Assembly: GCA_945861625.1 (NCBI GenBank)
Contig: CAMAVI010000025.1
Coordinates: 1-39,316 of the forward strand
Length of the DNA: 39,316 nucleotides
Origin: Candidatus Sulfopaludibacter sp. SbA3
GTDB lineage: Bacteria > Acidobacteriota > Terriglobia > Bryobacterales > Bryobacteraceae
Direction of reading: 5' to 3'
Positions 6,607-14,934 of the stretch are shown here, in pieces. A program made the position numbers and the translations under genes. Under the pieces are notes generated by a model, which worked only from the letters and a program-made list of their open reading frames with translations, was not told the origin of the DNA and did not search any database. Each line of letters opens with the position of its first letter. Within the stretch, counting starts at the first letter, position 1.

Positions 6607-6837
6607 TCAGCGCGCTCCCCCGCCGACGAACCACACGACCTCGACCTGCGCGCCTTCATCCACTTCGGATGTGGCCCAGGCGGGCTGGCGCACGATCTCG
6701 CGATTGAGTTCCACGGCCACGCGGGAGCCGTCCATGTTCAGCCAGGAGAGGAGTGTGGCTACGGTCAAACCCGCGGGAACGCTCCGGGGCTCGCCGTTCA
6801 AAACAACTTGAATTGTATTTGTTTCAGAGGCTTGCAT
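6607..6837 (-). CDS. thiS: ThiS/MoaD-like sulfur carrier protein
   Basis: A 76-residue beta-grasp protein: IQVVLNGEPRSVPAGLTVAT, LLSWLNMDGSRVAVELNREI, then VDEGAQVEVVWFVGGG. This is the ThiS pattern (v-x-N-G-e...tv-x-x-L-l...r-v-A-V-x-l-N-x-e-i-v...l-x-d-G-d-x-v-e-i-v-x-f-v-G-G-G). The C-terminal Gly-Gly would be adenylated and thiocarboxylated to supply sulfur for the thiazole of thiamine. Here two residues, Ala-Arg, follow the glycines, which is unusual for ThiS and would need trimming. The start ATG at 6837 matches family length; the frame stays open upstream. No thiG, thiF or thiE is in the window, so another sulfur-carrier role is possible. Confidence 0.75.
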   Translation of the reverse strand: MQASETNTIQVVLNGEPRSVPAGLTVATLLSWLNMDGSRVAVELNREIVRQPAWATSEVDEGAQVEVVWFVGGGAR

Positions 6838-6846
6838 CAGGCGCGA

Positions 6847-6876
6847 TTGACACTCCCTTTCGATCCTCATTATATT
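6847..6876 (+). promoter_or_regulatory. Sigma-70 promoter of the nuo operon
   Basis: TTGACA (6847-6852), an 18-nt spacer, then TATATT (6871-6876). The start of transcription would be near 6883, about 65 nt before the nuoA ATG. It is the only near-consensus promoter I see ahead of the 12-gene operon. The -35 box lies just ahead of the divergent thiS-like gene's start codon, so the two control regions overlap. Confidence 0.6.
6869..6874 (-). promoter_or_regulatory. Possible -10 element for the thiS-GT87 transcript
   Basis: The complement reads TATAAT, a perfect -10, about 32 nt upstream of the thiS-like ATG, and overlaps the -10 of the nuo promoter. No good -35 sits 16-18 nt further upstream, so this is weak on its own. 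Confidence 0.35.
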
Positions 6877-6908
6877 TGAATGTTCAAGGGAAAATTCTGA
6901 ACACTGTA

Positions 6909-6929
6909 CGAGGGCTGCTTCCACCCTCG
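6909..6929 (+). other. Small hairpin in the nuo leader
   Basis: CGAGGG (6909-6914) and CCCTCG (6924-6929) can pair around a 9-nt loop in the predicted 5' untranslated region, ending 18 nt before the nuoA start. It might influence translation or stability; nothing shows that it does. Confidence 0.35.
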
Positions 6930-6947
6930 GTGTGAATCAACGAAAAC

Positions 6948-7352
6948 ATGCCGACAACTTTACCCGAAATTTACTTTCCCATCGTCGTGCAGGTGATCAT
7001 CGCCATAGCCGTCGCGGCTGGGCTGATCGGTGCATCCACGCTGCTGGGCAAACGCGGCAAGAGCCCGCTCAAGGACACGCCGTATGAATCCGGCATGGCG
7101 CCGGTGGGCTCGGCCCGCGAGCGCTTCAGCGTGAAGTTTTACCTGGTGGGGATGATTTTCATTCTGTTCGATATCGAAGCGGTGTTCCTGTATCCGTGGG
7201 CCGTGGTGTTCCGCGAGTTGAAAATGTTCGCGCTGGCGGAGATGTTCGTCTTTGTGGCTCTGGTGCTGGTGGGCTACTTCTATGTATGGAAGAAGGGCGC
7301 CATGGATTGGTCGGTCACGAGCGCGGCGGCCAGGAAGGACCGGGCCAAGTGA
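6948..7352 (+). CDS. nuoA: NADH-quinone oxidoreductase subunit A
   Basis: A 134-residue membrane subunit of complex I with three transmembrane helices (about residues 8-30, 64-86 and 92-115). Typical signatures are KDTPYESGMAPVGSARERFS (the loop that lines the quinone channel together with NuoH and NuoD) and FDIEAVFLYPWAVVF in helix 2, with the conserved acidic residues. The length is usual for the family. It is the first gene of the operon; its stop codon overlaps the GTG start of nuoC. In most genomes nuoB follows; here it does not. Confidence 0.95.
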   Translation: MPTTLPEIYFPIVVQVIIAIAVAAGLIGASTLLGKRGKSPLKDTPYESGMAPVGSARERFSVKFYLVGMIFILFDIEAVFLYPWAVVFRELKMFALAEMFVFVALVLVGYFYVWKKGAMDWSVTSAAARKDRAK

Positions 7353-7804
7353 ATCACGCCTTTCACCACCCCGCCATCCTGGAGACGCAGCAGGCGTTGG
7401 GCGAGACGACGCTCATCGCGGATGCCGCTCAGATTGTGGATTTGTGCCGCTACCTGAAAGACAGCGAGAAATTCGTCCGGCTGAGTTCGCTCACCGCCAT
7501 CGACTGGCATCCAGCCGAGCCGCGTTTTGAAGTGGTTTATCATTTACACTCGATCGATCCGATCCGCCGGCTTCGTGTCAAATGTAGGGTTGGCGGTGAA
7601 AACCCGGGAATCGATTCGGTGACCGGCGTGTGGCGCTCCTCCAATTGGTATGAGCGCGAAGTCTTCGATCTTTTCGGTATCCGCTTCCGCAATCATCCCA
7701 ATATGGTGCGCATTCTGATGCCTATTGACTGGGAAGGCCATCCGCTGCGCAAGGATTACCCGGTGCACGGCTACAAATATGACTACGGCCAGAGGAAGGA
7801 CTAG
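7349..7804 (+). CDS. nuoC: NADH-quinone oxidoreductase subunit C
   Basis: A 151-residue hydrophilic subunit (30-kDa/Nqo5 family) of the peripheral arm of complex I. Recognised by LSSLTAIDWHP, the YHLHSIDPIRRLRVK strand pair, SSNWYEREVFDLFGIRF, and HPLRKDYPVHGY near the C-terminus. I start at GTG 7349, giving the 4-nt overlap GTGA with nuoA; the longer open frame upstream is only the shadow of nuoA. NuoC normally packs against NuoB, NuoD and NuoI. It is a separate gene, not fused to nuoD as in E. coli, and there is no nuoB-like sequence in it. Confidence 0.95.
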   Translation: MNHAFHHPAILETQQALGETTLIADAAQIVDLCRYLKDSEKFVRLSSLTAIDWHPAEPRFEVVYHLHSIDPIRRLRVKCRVGGENPGIDSVTGVWRSSNWYEREVFDLFGIRFRNHPNMVRILMPIDWEGHPLRKDYPVHGYKYDYGQRKD

Positions 7805-7809
7805 CGGGC

Positions 7810-9054
7810 ATGAGCAACGTAAAGCATCCTTTTGACGACCACGTCGCTACGATTCCCGTGTTACAGGAGACGCCCGCCAGTCCTGCCGCGCCGCGGCGCA
7901 TGACGCTCAACATGGGGCCGCAGCATCCGTCGACGCACGGCGTGTTGCGCATCATGATCGAGCTCGAAGGCGAGATCATCGTCAGGGCCGAGCCGGATAT
8001 CGGCTTTCTGCACACCGGCATCGAAAAGCAGTGCGAAACCAATACGTGGGCGCAAGTGGTTACGTTGACCGATCGCGTCGACTATTTGTCGAACCTGGGC
8101 AATAATCTGGTCTACGCGCTGACGGTGGAAAAGCTCCTGCAAATGGAGATTCCGCCCAAGGCGCAGTGGATGCGGGTCATGCTGGCGGAGCTCGACCGCC
8201 TGAACAGCCACCTGGTGTGGCTGGGAACGCACGCGCTGGATATCGGCGCGATGAGCATGTTCTTCTACTGCTTCCGCGAGCGTGAAGACATCCTCCGGCT
8301 GAAGGAAATGTTTTCCGGCCAACGCATGATGACCAGCTACATCCGCCCTGGCGGTCTGGCCCTGGAGCCACCGCGCGGCTGGGAGAAAGCAGTAGGCAAG
8401 TTCATTCGCGCGTTTCCGAGCAAGGTGGACGAGTACGAGAGCTTGCTCGATTCGAACCCGATCTGGAAGATCCGCACGCAGGGCGTGGGCTTCATTTCGA
8501 TTGAAGACATGCTGGACCTGGGCGTGACCGGGCCGATGATCCGCGCCGCGGGAATTCCGCTCGACGTGCGCAAGACGGAGCCGTATTCGAGCTACGAGAA
8601 ATTTGATTTCATCGTGCCGACGCGCACGGAAAACGACGTGTATTCGCGGTACCGCGTGCGCATGGAGGAGATGCGGCAGAGCGCGCGTATTATCGTCCAG
8701 GCCATGGAAGGAATGCCGGAAGGCGCCATCACCGCCGATGCTCCGCACGTGGTTTTGCCGGATCGCGAAAAGATGAAGACCCAGATGGAGTCTTTGATCT
8801 ATCATTTCAAGATCGTGACCGAGGGCTATCGCGTGCCGGCCGGTGAAGCGTATCAGGCTATCGAATCGCCGCGCGGGGAAATTGCCTATTACGCGGTGAG
8901 CAACGGAACGTCGAAGCCCTACCGCCTGTACATGCGTACGCCGAGCTTCGGAAATTTGATTGCGCTGCCCACGCTGCTGGAGGGGACGCTGATTGCCGAC
9001 TCGATCGCGTCGCTCGGCAGCATGGATTTCGTGCTGGGAGATACGGACCGCTGA
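7810..9054 (+). CDS. nuoD: NADH-quinone oxidoreductase subunit D
   Basis: A 414-residue 49-kDa subunit of complex I; with NuoB it forms the quinone site near cluster N2. It evolved from the large subunit of [NiFe] hydrogenases. Motifs: NMGPQHPSTHGVLR (about residues 34-47; the His of this loop contacts quinone), EPDIGFLHTGIEK, HLVWLGTHALDIGAM, and the C-terminal GSMDFVLGDTDR. An N-terminal extension of about 30 residues precedes the conserved core. It starts 5 nt after nuoC and overlaps nuoE by 1 nt. It is complete, with no missing motif. Confidence 0.96.
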   Translation: MSNVKHPFDDHVATIPVLQETPASPAAPRRMTLNMGPQHPSTHGVLRIMIELEGEIIVRAEPDIGFLHTGIEKQCETNTWAQVVTLTDRVDYLSNLGNNLVYALTVEKLLQMEIPPKAQWMRVMLAELDRLNSHLVWLGTHALDIGAMSMFFYCFREREDILRLKEMFSGQRMMTSYIRPGGLALEPPRGWEKAVGKFIRAFPSKVDEYESLLDSNPIWKIRTQGVGFISIEDMLDLGVTGPMIRAAGIPLDVRKTEPYSSYEKFDFIVPTRTENDVYSRYRVRMEEMRQSARIIVQAMEGMPEGAITADAPHVVLPDREKMKTQMESLIYHFKIVTEGYRVPAGEAYQAIESPRGEIAYYAVSNGTSKPYRLYMRTPSFGNLIALPTLLEGTLIADSIASLGSMDFVLGDTDR

Positions 9055-9536
9055 TGACTTTCTCGCCCCAACTGGAACAACGATTCGCGAAACTTCTGAC
9101 GCGCTACCCGGAAGGCCGCACGCGCTCGGCGGTGATCCCCATGCTGATCTACGCGCAGGATGAGGTCGGCGCCGTTACACGCGAACTGATTGATGAAGTT
9201 GCCAAACGCTGCAAAGTGACGCCTGTGCAGGTGGACGAAGTGGTGGGCTACTACTCCATGCTCCACCGTAAGCCACAGGGGAAATTCCATGTGCAAGTCT
9301 GTACGAATATCAGTTGTCTTCTGGTGGGCGGCGAGGAACTCTACGAGCACGCCAAGAAAAAGTTGGGCGTCGGCCATAAAGAAACCACCGCGGACGGGCA
9401 GTTTTCGCTGGAAGAAGTGGAATGCATGGGCGCCTGTTCGTGGGCCCCGGCGGTCGAGATCAACTACGACTTTCATCACCATGTGACGCCTGAGAAACTG
9501 GATCAGTTGATCGATGGCCTCAGGAAGGCTCAATAA
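9054..9536 (+). CDS. nuoE: NADH-quinone oxidoreductase subunit E (24-kDa, [2Fe-2S])
   Basis: A 160-residue thioredoxin-like ferredoxin carrying cluster N1a. The ligands are C83 and C88 (VCTNISC) and C124 and C128 (ECMGAC). The N-terminal helical bundle (AVIPMLIYAQDEVGAVT) and VDEVVGYYSMLHRKP are family-typical. It works with NuoF in the NADH-oxidising module. The start ATG overlaps the stop of nuoD (TGATG) and the stop overlaps the start of nuoF (TAATGG), indicating tight translational coupling. Confidence 0.95.
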   Translation: MTFSPQLEQRFAKLLTRYPEGRTRSAVIPMLIYAQDEVGAVTRELIDEVAKRCKVTPVQVDEVVGYYSMLHRKPQGKFHVQVCTNISCLLVGGEELYEHAKKKLGVGHKETTADGQFSLEEVECMGACSWAPAVEINYDFHHHVTPEKLDQLIDGLRKAQ

Positions 9537-10831
9537 TGGCGAAGCAACTTTATAATCCACCGAGCCCGCTGGAAACCAGGGTCCTGAGCAAGCGCTTCGG
9601 CCTGGAGGGTTCCGAGACGCTGGATGTGTATCTGGCCAACGACGGTTTCAAGGCGTTCCTGAAAGCCAAAGAGATGACGCCGGAGGCCATCATTGAAGAG
9701 GTGAAGACCTCCGCGCTACGTGGCCGCGGGGGCGCGGGATTTCCGACGGGCCTCAAGTGGAGCTTCGTGCCGCGCACTTCTCCTAAGCCGCGAGTGCTGG
9801 TGGTGAATGCGGACGAATCCGAACCCGGCTGCTGCAAGGACCGGCTGCTGATCGAATACGATCCGCACCAGTTGATCGAAGGTATTTTGATCGCGAGCCT
9901 GGCGGTGGACGCGCATGTCGGCTACGTCTATGTGCGCGGCGAGTACCGCTACTTAGTCGAAAAAATGGACCGCGCGATCGAGGAAGCCTACGCGCGCGGC
10001 TATCTGGGCGACAACGTCGCGGGTACGGGTTGGAAGTTTGACCTGCACACGCATAGCGGCGCGGGCGCGTATGAGTGCGGAGAAGAGACGGCGCTGCTCG
10101 ATTCACTGGAAGGCAAGCGGGGCGTGCCGCGCATGAAGCCTCCGTTCCCGGCGGTGGCGGGCGCGTGGGGCATGCCGACGCTGCTGAATAACGTGGAGAC
10201 ATTCAGCGCGATCCCCCCCATCATTCGCGATGGCGGCGCGGCGTTCGCGGCTCTGGGCACGCCGAAGAACGGCGGAACGCGCTTGATGTGCCTCTCTGGG
10301 CACGTCAATAAACCGGGCGTGTATGAAATTCCGCTGGGCTTCCCGATGATGAAAGCCATCAACGAACTCGGCGGCGGCATGCGCAACGGCAAGAAGTTGA
10401 AGGCCGTGGTGCCAGGCGGGTCGTCGTGCCCGCTCTTGAAGGCCGATGAGTGCGACATCCCGATGGACTACGACACGCTGGCCAAAGTGGGAAGCATGTT
10501 GGGCGCGGGCGGCATGGTGGTGCTCGACGAAGACACGGACATGGTGAAGTTTGCCCTGCGCATTATGCGGTTTTATCAGCATGAAAGCTGTGGCTGGTGC
10601 ATCCCGTGCCGCGAGGGCACAACGTGGCTGCGCAAGATCCTGCAGCGTTTCTCCGATGGCCATGGCCGGCGCGAGGACATCTCGCTGATCGGCGAGCTTT
10701 CCAAGAATATGCTGGGCCGGACGTTCTGCGCGCTGGGCGACGCGGCGGCGATGCCGACGATCTCAATCGTCGAGAAGTTCACCGAAGACTTCGAGAAATA
10801 TCTGGTGGCCAAGGAAGCGGTGGCGGTTTAA
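9536..10831 (+). CDS. nuoF: NADH-quinone oxidoreductase subunit F (51-kDa, NADH/FMN)
   Basis: A 431-residue subunit that binds NADH and FMN and carries cluster N3. Motifs: GRGGAGFPTG (residues 63-72, NADH/FMN glycine-rich loop), NADESEPGCCKDR (FMN contact), GAGAYECGEETALLDSLEGK, and the [4Fe-4S] ligands ESCGWCIPCREGT with a distal FCALGDAA Cys. It passes electrons from NADH to NuoE and NuoG. Length and all cofactor motifs are normal, so the electron input module of this complex I is complete. Confidence 0.96.
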   Translation: MAKQLYNPPSPLETRVLSKRFGLEGSETLDVYLANDGFKAFLKAKEMTPEAIIEEVKTSALRGRGGAGFPTGLKWSFVPRTSPKPRVLVVNADESEPGCCKDRLLIEYDPHQLIEGILIASLAVDAHVGYVYVRGEYRYLVEKMDRAIEEAYARGYLGDNVAGTGWKFDLHTHSGAGAYECGEETALLDSLEGKRGVPRMKPPFPAVAGAWGMPTLLNNVETFSAIPPIIRDGGAAFAALGTPKNGGTRLMCLSGHVNKPGVYEIPLGFPMMKAINELGGGMRNGKKLKAVVPGGSSCPLLKADECDIPMDYDTLAKVGSMLGAGGMVVLDEDTDMVKFALRIMRFYQHESCGWCIPCREGTTWLRKILQRFSDGHGRREDISLIGELSKNMLGRTFCALGDAAAMPTISIVEKFTEDFEKYLVAKEAVAV

Positions 10832-10832
10832 T

Positions 10833-12887
10833 ATGGCCGAACTCGTCAAACTCAACATCGACGGCAGAGACATCGAAGCCGAAAAAGGCGCGTTGCTGAT
10901 TGAAGTAGCGCGGCAGAATGGCATCGAAGTGCCCGCTTTCTGTTATCACGAAGACTACACGCTGCAAGCGGCGTGCCGAATGTGCCTGGTGGAGATCGAG
11001 AAGACTCCCAAGCTGCAGGTGGGCTGCACGACGCCGGTGGCCGAGGGCATGGTGGTGCGGACCGATTCCGACATCGTCAAGAAAGCGCGGAAGGGCACGC
11101 TTGAGTTCCTGTTGACCAACCACCCGCTGGATTGCCCGGTGTGCGACAAGGGCGGCGAGTGCGAATTGCAGGACATGGTGTTCCGCTACGGCGCAGGCGA
11201 GAGCCGGTTTGTCGAACGCAAGCATCACGTGGACGAAAAGCAATGGTCGCCGGTGGTGTACTTCGACGCGCCGCGCTGCATACTGTGTTACCGCTGCGTG
11301 CGTGCCTGCAATGAGGGCATGGGCGTGGGCGCGCTGGGTGTCGGCAACCGCGGCGCCGTCTCCGAGATCATTCCCAATCACGATGATCACCTGGAATGCG
11401 ACGAATGCGGCGCTTGCATTGATATCTGTCCGGTGGGCGCGCTCACCAGCGGCAGCTACCGCTATCAGACGCGGCCGTGGGAGATGGAGCACGTCGGCAC
11501 CATCTGCACGCACTGCGCCGATGGCTGCAAGACCACGCTGGGCGTGCGCAACGACGAGATCATGCGCGGCAACAACCGCGACCGCAGCGGCATCAACGAC
11601 GAATTCCTGTGCATCAAGGGCCGCTACGCGTTCGACTTCACCAAGCATCCGGAGCGCTTGCAATCGCCGATGCTGCGCACAGCCAACGGCCATGAAGCGA
11701 TCTCCTGGTCAAAGGCCCTGGATATCATCGCCACCAAGTTCAGCACGGTGAAACTGGCGGGCGGAAAATTTGGCGTGATCGGCTCTAATCACACGACCAA
11801 CGAGGAAAACTTCTTCCTGGCGAAGTTCGCACGGCAGGCTCTGGAAACGAAGAATGTCGACCACCACCGCACGGGCGATCTGGCGACGCTCTTTGACGCA
11901 CTATCGGGAAAGAATAACGCGCTGGCAACATCGGCGGATTTGTACAACGCGAAAGCCGTGCTGGTCATCGGCGCGGATCTCTCGCAGCAGCATCCGTTCC
12001 TGGCGTTCCAGGCTCGCGCCAATGTCCGCCATCACAATGGCCACATTTACGCGGTCACCACGGGTGAAGTTCGTGAAGACCAGCAGGCGGTGGCCAGCGT
12101 CCGCGTCCAAAAGGGCGGGGAACTGGCCGGTGTCGAATCGCTGCGCGAAAAGTTGAAGGCGGAAGGCGATCTGGTGGTCGTGTTTGGCGACGCCGTGCAG
12201 GGCGATGCTCTCCGCAAGTTGGTTGCGTTCGGCGATTCACTCGGCATTCCGGTGAAGTACGTTTGCCTGGTGGATTACTCGAATTCGCGCGGCGCGTTCG
12301 ACATGGGCGTGACGCCGAAGGACGGCGGCCTATCGCGCGAGGAGATGCTGGCGGCGGCCGACCTGGACGTGTTGTGGGTGGTGGGCGCGAATCCACTCAA
12401 GAACACCCAACTCGTTTCGAAGAAGGCTTTCGTCGTCGTGCAGGATTTGTTTATGACCGAGACGGCCAAGCAGGCCGATATCGTGTTGCCCGCGGCGTCC
12501 GCGTATGAGAAGAGCGGCACCGTAACCAACGTTTGCGGCGAAGTGCAGAAGCTGGCGCAGGCGATCAAGGTGATGGGTCCGAAGACGGATCTCGAAATTA
12601 TGGGCCTGATCGCCAAGGAGATGGGTTTGAACCTGGGCATCTGGCTGCCCGAGAAAGTGTTCGCCGAGATCCGCAAGGCCGTGCACGGCTATGACGTCTC
12701 GCCCGCGCAGTTGGCTGTGGGTCCGGCCGCGACCATGCCGCTCAACGGCCGCGTGGCAGCGCTGCCAGGAGCGATTCAATCTTCCGGCGATACCTTGTTC
12801 ACCTCCGGATCGCTCACGCGTTATTCGGAGATTCTCAATTCCGTCATGGAAGCCCCGGGTCAGTTGTACCGCGGTAAGGGGCAATAG
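10833..12887 (+). CDS. nuoG: NADH-quinone oxidoreductase subunit G (75-kDa)
   Basis: A 684-residue iron-sulfur protein of the peripheral arm. The N-terminal [2Fe-2S] domain (C37, C48, C51, C65) is followed by the His-Cys3 cluster motif HPLDCPVCDKGGEC. Next comes a [4Fe-4S] ferredoxin pair, CILCYRCVRAC and CDECGACIDICPVGAL. A further CxxCxxxC group, ICTHCADGC, suggests the extra N7-type cluster at the start of the molybdopterin-oxidoreductase-like domain (residues about 220-600). The C-terminal domain lacks a molybdenum function in this family. It starts 1 nt after nuoF. The ferredoxin pair is that of NuoG itself and is not a fused NuoI. Confidence 0.95.
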   Translation: MAELVKLNIDGRDIEAEKGALLIEVARQNGIEVPAFCYHEDYTLQAACRMCLVEIEKTPKLQVGCTTPVAEGMVVRTDSDIVKKARKGTLEFLLTNHPLDCPVCDKGGECELQDMVFRYGAGESRFVERKHHVDEKQWSPVVYFDAPRCILCYRCVRACNEGMGVGALGVGNRGAVSEIIPNHDDHLECDECGACIDICPVGALTSGSYRYQTRPWEMEHVGTICTHCADGCKTTLGVRNDEIMRGNNRDRSGINDEFLCIKGRYAFDFTKHPERLQSPMLRTANGHEAISWSKALDIIATKFSTVKLAGGKFGVIGSNHTTNEENFFLAKFARQALETKNVDHHRTGDLATLFDALSGKNNALATSADLYNAKAVLVIGADLSQQHPFLAFQARANVRHHNGHIYAVTTGEVREDQQAVASVRVQKGGELAGVESLREKLKAEGDLVVVFGDAVQGDALRKLVAFGDSLGIPVKYVCLVDYSNSRGAFDMGVTPKDGGLSREEMLAAADLDVLWVVGANPLKNTQLVSKKAFVVVQDLFMTETAKQADIVLPAASAYEKSGTVTNVCGEVQKLAQAIKVMGPKTDLEIMGLIAKEMGLNLGIWLPEKVFAEIRKAVHGYDVSPAQLAVGPAATMPLNGRVAALPGAIQSSGDTLFTSGSLTRYSEILNSVMEAPGQLYRGKGQ

Positions 12888-12893
12888 CCACCG

Positions 12894-14111
12894 ATGACTT
12901 TTTTCATAGTCAGTATCATTAAGTCCGCGGTGGTGGCCTTCGTGCTGCTCACCGCGCTGGCCTATTTGCAGTGGGCCGAACGCAAGGTTCTCGCGCACAT
13001 CCAATTGCGCGTTGGACCCCGCAGAGTCGGCCCGCACGGTTTGCTCCAGCCACTGGCCGACGTCATCAAGTTGATCACTAAAGAAGACATGATGCCTTCG
13101 CATGTGGACAAGTTCTTTTGGTTTCTGGCGCCGTTCATCGCGGTGTTGTTCGCGCTGATCCCGATCGCGGTCATACCGTTTGGCACGGAACTGAATCTTC
13201 CTGCCATTGATTTTGGCCCGGTTCACATCCCGGCAATCCAGACCGCCATGCAGTTGACCGACATCAATATCGGCGTGCTGTTCATCCTGGGGATTTCCGG
13301 CTTGGGTGTGTACGGAGTCGCGCTGGCGGGTTGGTCGTCGAACAATAAGTATTCGTTACTCGGTGGGTTGCGCAGTTCGGCTCAAATGATCAGCTACGAA
13401 CTGCCGATGGCGCTGGCGATCGTAGCGCCGCTTTTGGTTCTGAATACCCTCAGCTTTCGCGGAATTGTGGACGGTCAGAGCGGGTTCATGCTCGGGTTTC
13501 TGCCCAAGTGGACCATCTTCCAAGTTTTTCCGTTCAATCTGCTCAGTTTCATTCTGTTTATGATCGCCGCGTTTGCCGAAACCAACCGCGTGCCCTTCGA
13601 TTTGCCCGAAGCCGAAAACGAACTGGTTGCCGGTTTCCATACCGAGTACGGCAGCATGAAGTTCGCCGCGTTCTTCATGGCGGAATACTGCAACATGGTG
13701 ACGGTCTCCTGCGTGGCGACGCTGCTGTTTCTGGGCGGCTGGCATCCGCCATTCCCGGCGGAATACGGTTCCAATTACGTTCCCTCACTGGTTCTAATAG
13801 GCGCGGGGATTCTGAGTTTCCTACACGGTGCGAATCCCGCGCGGCCGTTTGACCGGATCACGCTTCCGGTGTTCGGCGTGGTGTTCTTCGGTCTGGCAGG
13901 TTTGATTGCGATTCCCGCCGTGGCATTGCCTCTGATGCCGGTGATCTGGTTTTCGGCGAAGGCGTGCTTCATTCTGTTTGTCTACATCTGGGTCCGCGGC
14001 ACGCTGCCGCGCTTCCGCTACGACCAACTCATGAGCTTCGCCTGGACGTTTATGTTCCCGATTGCGATCGTCAACCTGTTCCTTACCGGCCTGTGGGTGG
14101 CCCTGAGCTAA
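12894..14111 (+). CDS. nuoH: NADH-quinone oxidoreductase subunit H
   Basis: A 405-residue membrane subunit that links the peripheral arm to the proton-pumping arm. Eight or more transmembrane helices. Motifs: YLQWAERKVLAHIQLRVGPR (quinone-site side), SYELPMALAIVAPLL, and AETNRVPFDLPEAENELVAG with the conserved acidic cluster. It is somewhat longer than E. coli NuoH (about 325 residues) because of extra residues between helices 2 and 3 and near the C-terminus. In most operons nuoI follows immediately; here only 4 nt separate nuoH from nuoJ. Confidence 0.95.
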   Translation: MTFFIVSIIKSAVVAFVLLTALAYLQWAERKVLAHIQLRVGPRRVGPHGLLQPLADVIKLITKEDMMPSHVDKFFWFLAPFIAVLFALIPIAVIPFGTELNLPAIDFGPVHIPAIQTAMQLTDINIGVLFILGISGLGVYGVALAGWSSNNKYSLLGGLRSSAQMISYELPMALAIVAPLLVLNTLSFRGIVDGQSGFMLGFLPKWTIFQVFPFNLLSFILFMIAAFAETNRVPFDLPEAENELVAGFHTEYGSMKFAAFFMAEYCNMVTVSCVATLLFLGGWHPPFPAEYGSNYVPSLVLIGAGILSFLHGANPARPFDRITLPVFGVVFFGLAGLIAIPAVALPLMPVIWFSAKACFILFVYIWVRGTLPRFRYDQLMSFAWTFMFPIAIVNLFLTGLWVALS

Positions 14112-14115
14112 GCCT

Positions 14116-14613
14116 ATGGACGCACTTCTCTTCATGATCTTCGCCGCCATTGCGGTGGTGTGCGCCATCAACCTGGTGGTGCAGAGGCATCCGATCTCCA
14201 GCGCTCTTTCGCTGGTGGGCGTGATGGGCGCGCTGGCCGCGCTGTATCTGCTATTGGGAGGCGAATTCATCGCCGCCGCGCAATTGGTGGTATACGCGGG
14301 CGCCATCATGGTGTTGTTCGTCTTCGTCATCATGCTACTCAACGCCGGCACGGAAGCCCGCGGCCGCCGCGGTTGGGCGCATTATGCAGGCGTCCCGCTG
14401 CTGCTCTTGCTGTTCGGATTGATCGCCTGCCTCATCACGCGGCGCATGCCGGCCTCGGAAGATGTGGTTTTCGGGCAATTCACCAAGGGAGGGCCGCTCG
14501 ACATCGGGCGGGCGCTGTTCACCACCTATCTGTTGCCGTTTGAAGTCACCAGCGTGCTGATCCTGGTCGCCATTCTGGGGGCGATCGTTCTGGCGCGCAA
14601 GGAGATCGACTAA
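14116..14613 (+). CDS. nuoJ: NADH-quinone oxidoreductase subunit J
   Basis: A 165-residue membrane subunit with five transmembrane helices. [21 protein letters not shown] contains helix 3, the family hallmark (the flexible pi-bulge helix with V-Y-A-G-A-I). The C-terminal helix [19 protein letters not shown] is also typical. It takes part in proton translocation between NuoA, NuoK and NuoH. It overlaps nuoK by 1 nt (TAATG). Confidence 0.94.
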   Translation: MDALLFMIFAAIAVVCAINLVVQRHPISSALSLVGVMGALAALYLLLGGEFIAAAQLVVYAGAIMVLFVFVIMLLNAGTEARGRRGWAHYAGVPLLLLLFGLIACLITRRMPASEDVVFGQFTKGGPLDIGRALFTTYLLPFEVTSVLILVAILGAIVLARKEID

Positions 14614-14933
14614 TGCCCCCTCTTCCCGCGAGCGTGCCGCTTTCCTGGTACCTGATGCTCAGCGCGATCCTGTTCGCGCTCGGTGTGGCCGGATTTTTGT
14701 TCCGCCGTAACATCATCACCGTGTTTATGTCGATCGAGCTGATGCTCAACGCGGTGAATCTGAGCTTTGTTACGTTCTCCTACAAGCTGAAACAAGTGGA
14801 TGGACATATTTTTAGCTTCTTCGTGATGGTGGTGGCGGCGGCGGAAGCCGCGGTCGGCCTCGCGATTATCCTGACGGTTTTCAAGAACCGGCAGACGCTC
14901 GAAATCGACGAAGTGAGTTCTCTGAAAAATTAA
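14613..14933 (+). CDS. nuoK: NADH-quinone oxidoreductase subunit K
   Basis: A 106-residue, three-helix antiporter-like small subunit (MnhC-related). The helices carry the conserved membrane acidic residues: [16 protein letters not shown] (Glu in helix 2) and [20 protein letters not shown] (Glu in helix 3). Length and order between nuoJ and nuoL are standard. It starts on the last base of nuoJ and ends 1 nt before nuoL. Confidence 0.95.
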   Translation: MPPLPASVPLSWYLMLSAILFALGVAGFLFRRNIITVFMSIELMLNAVNLSFVTFSYKLKQVDGHIFSFFVMVVAAAEAAVGLAIILTVFKNRQTLEIDEVSSLKN

Positions 14934-14934
14934 G

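Noticed and set aside
11100..11460. Possible NuoI-like ferredoxin inside nuoG
   Set aside because: The two Cys groups CILCYRCVRAC and CDECGACIDICP are the normal NuoG [4Fe-4S] pair at the expected position after the His-Cys3 motif, so nuoI is still missing.
10779..11693. 304-codon minus-strand frame over nuoF/nuoG
   Set aside because: Shadow frame; the region codes for the NuoG cluster-binding domain.
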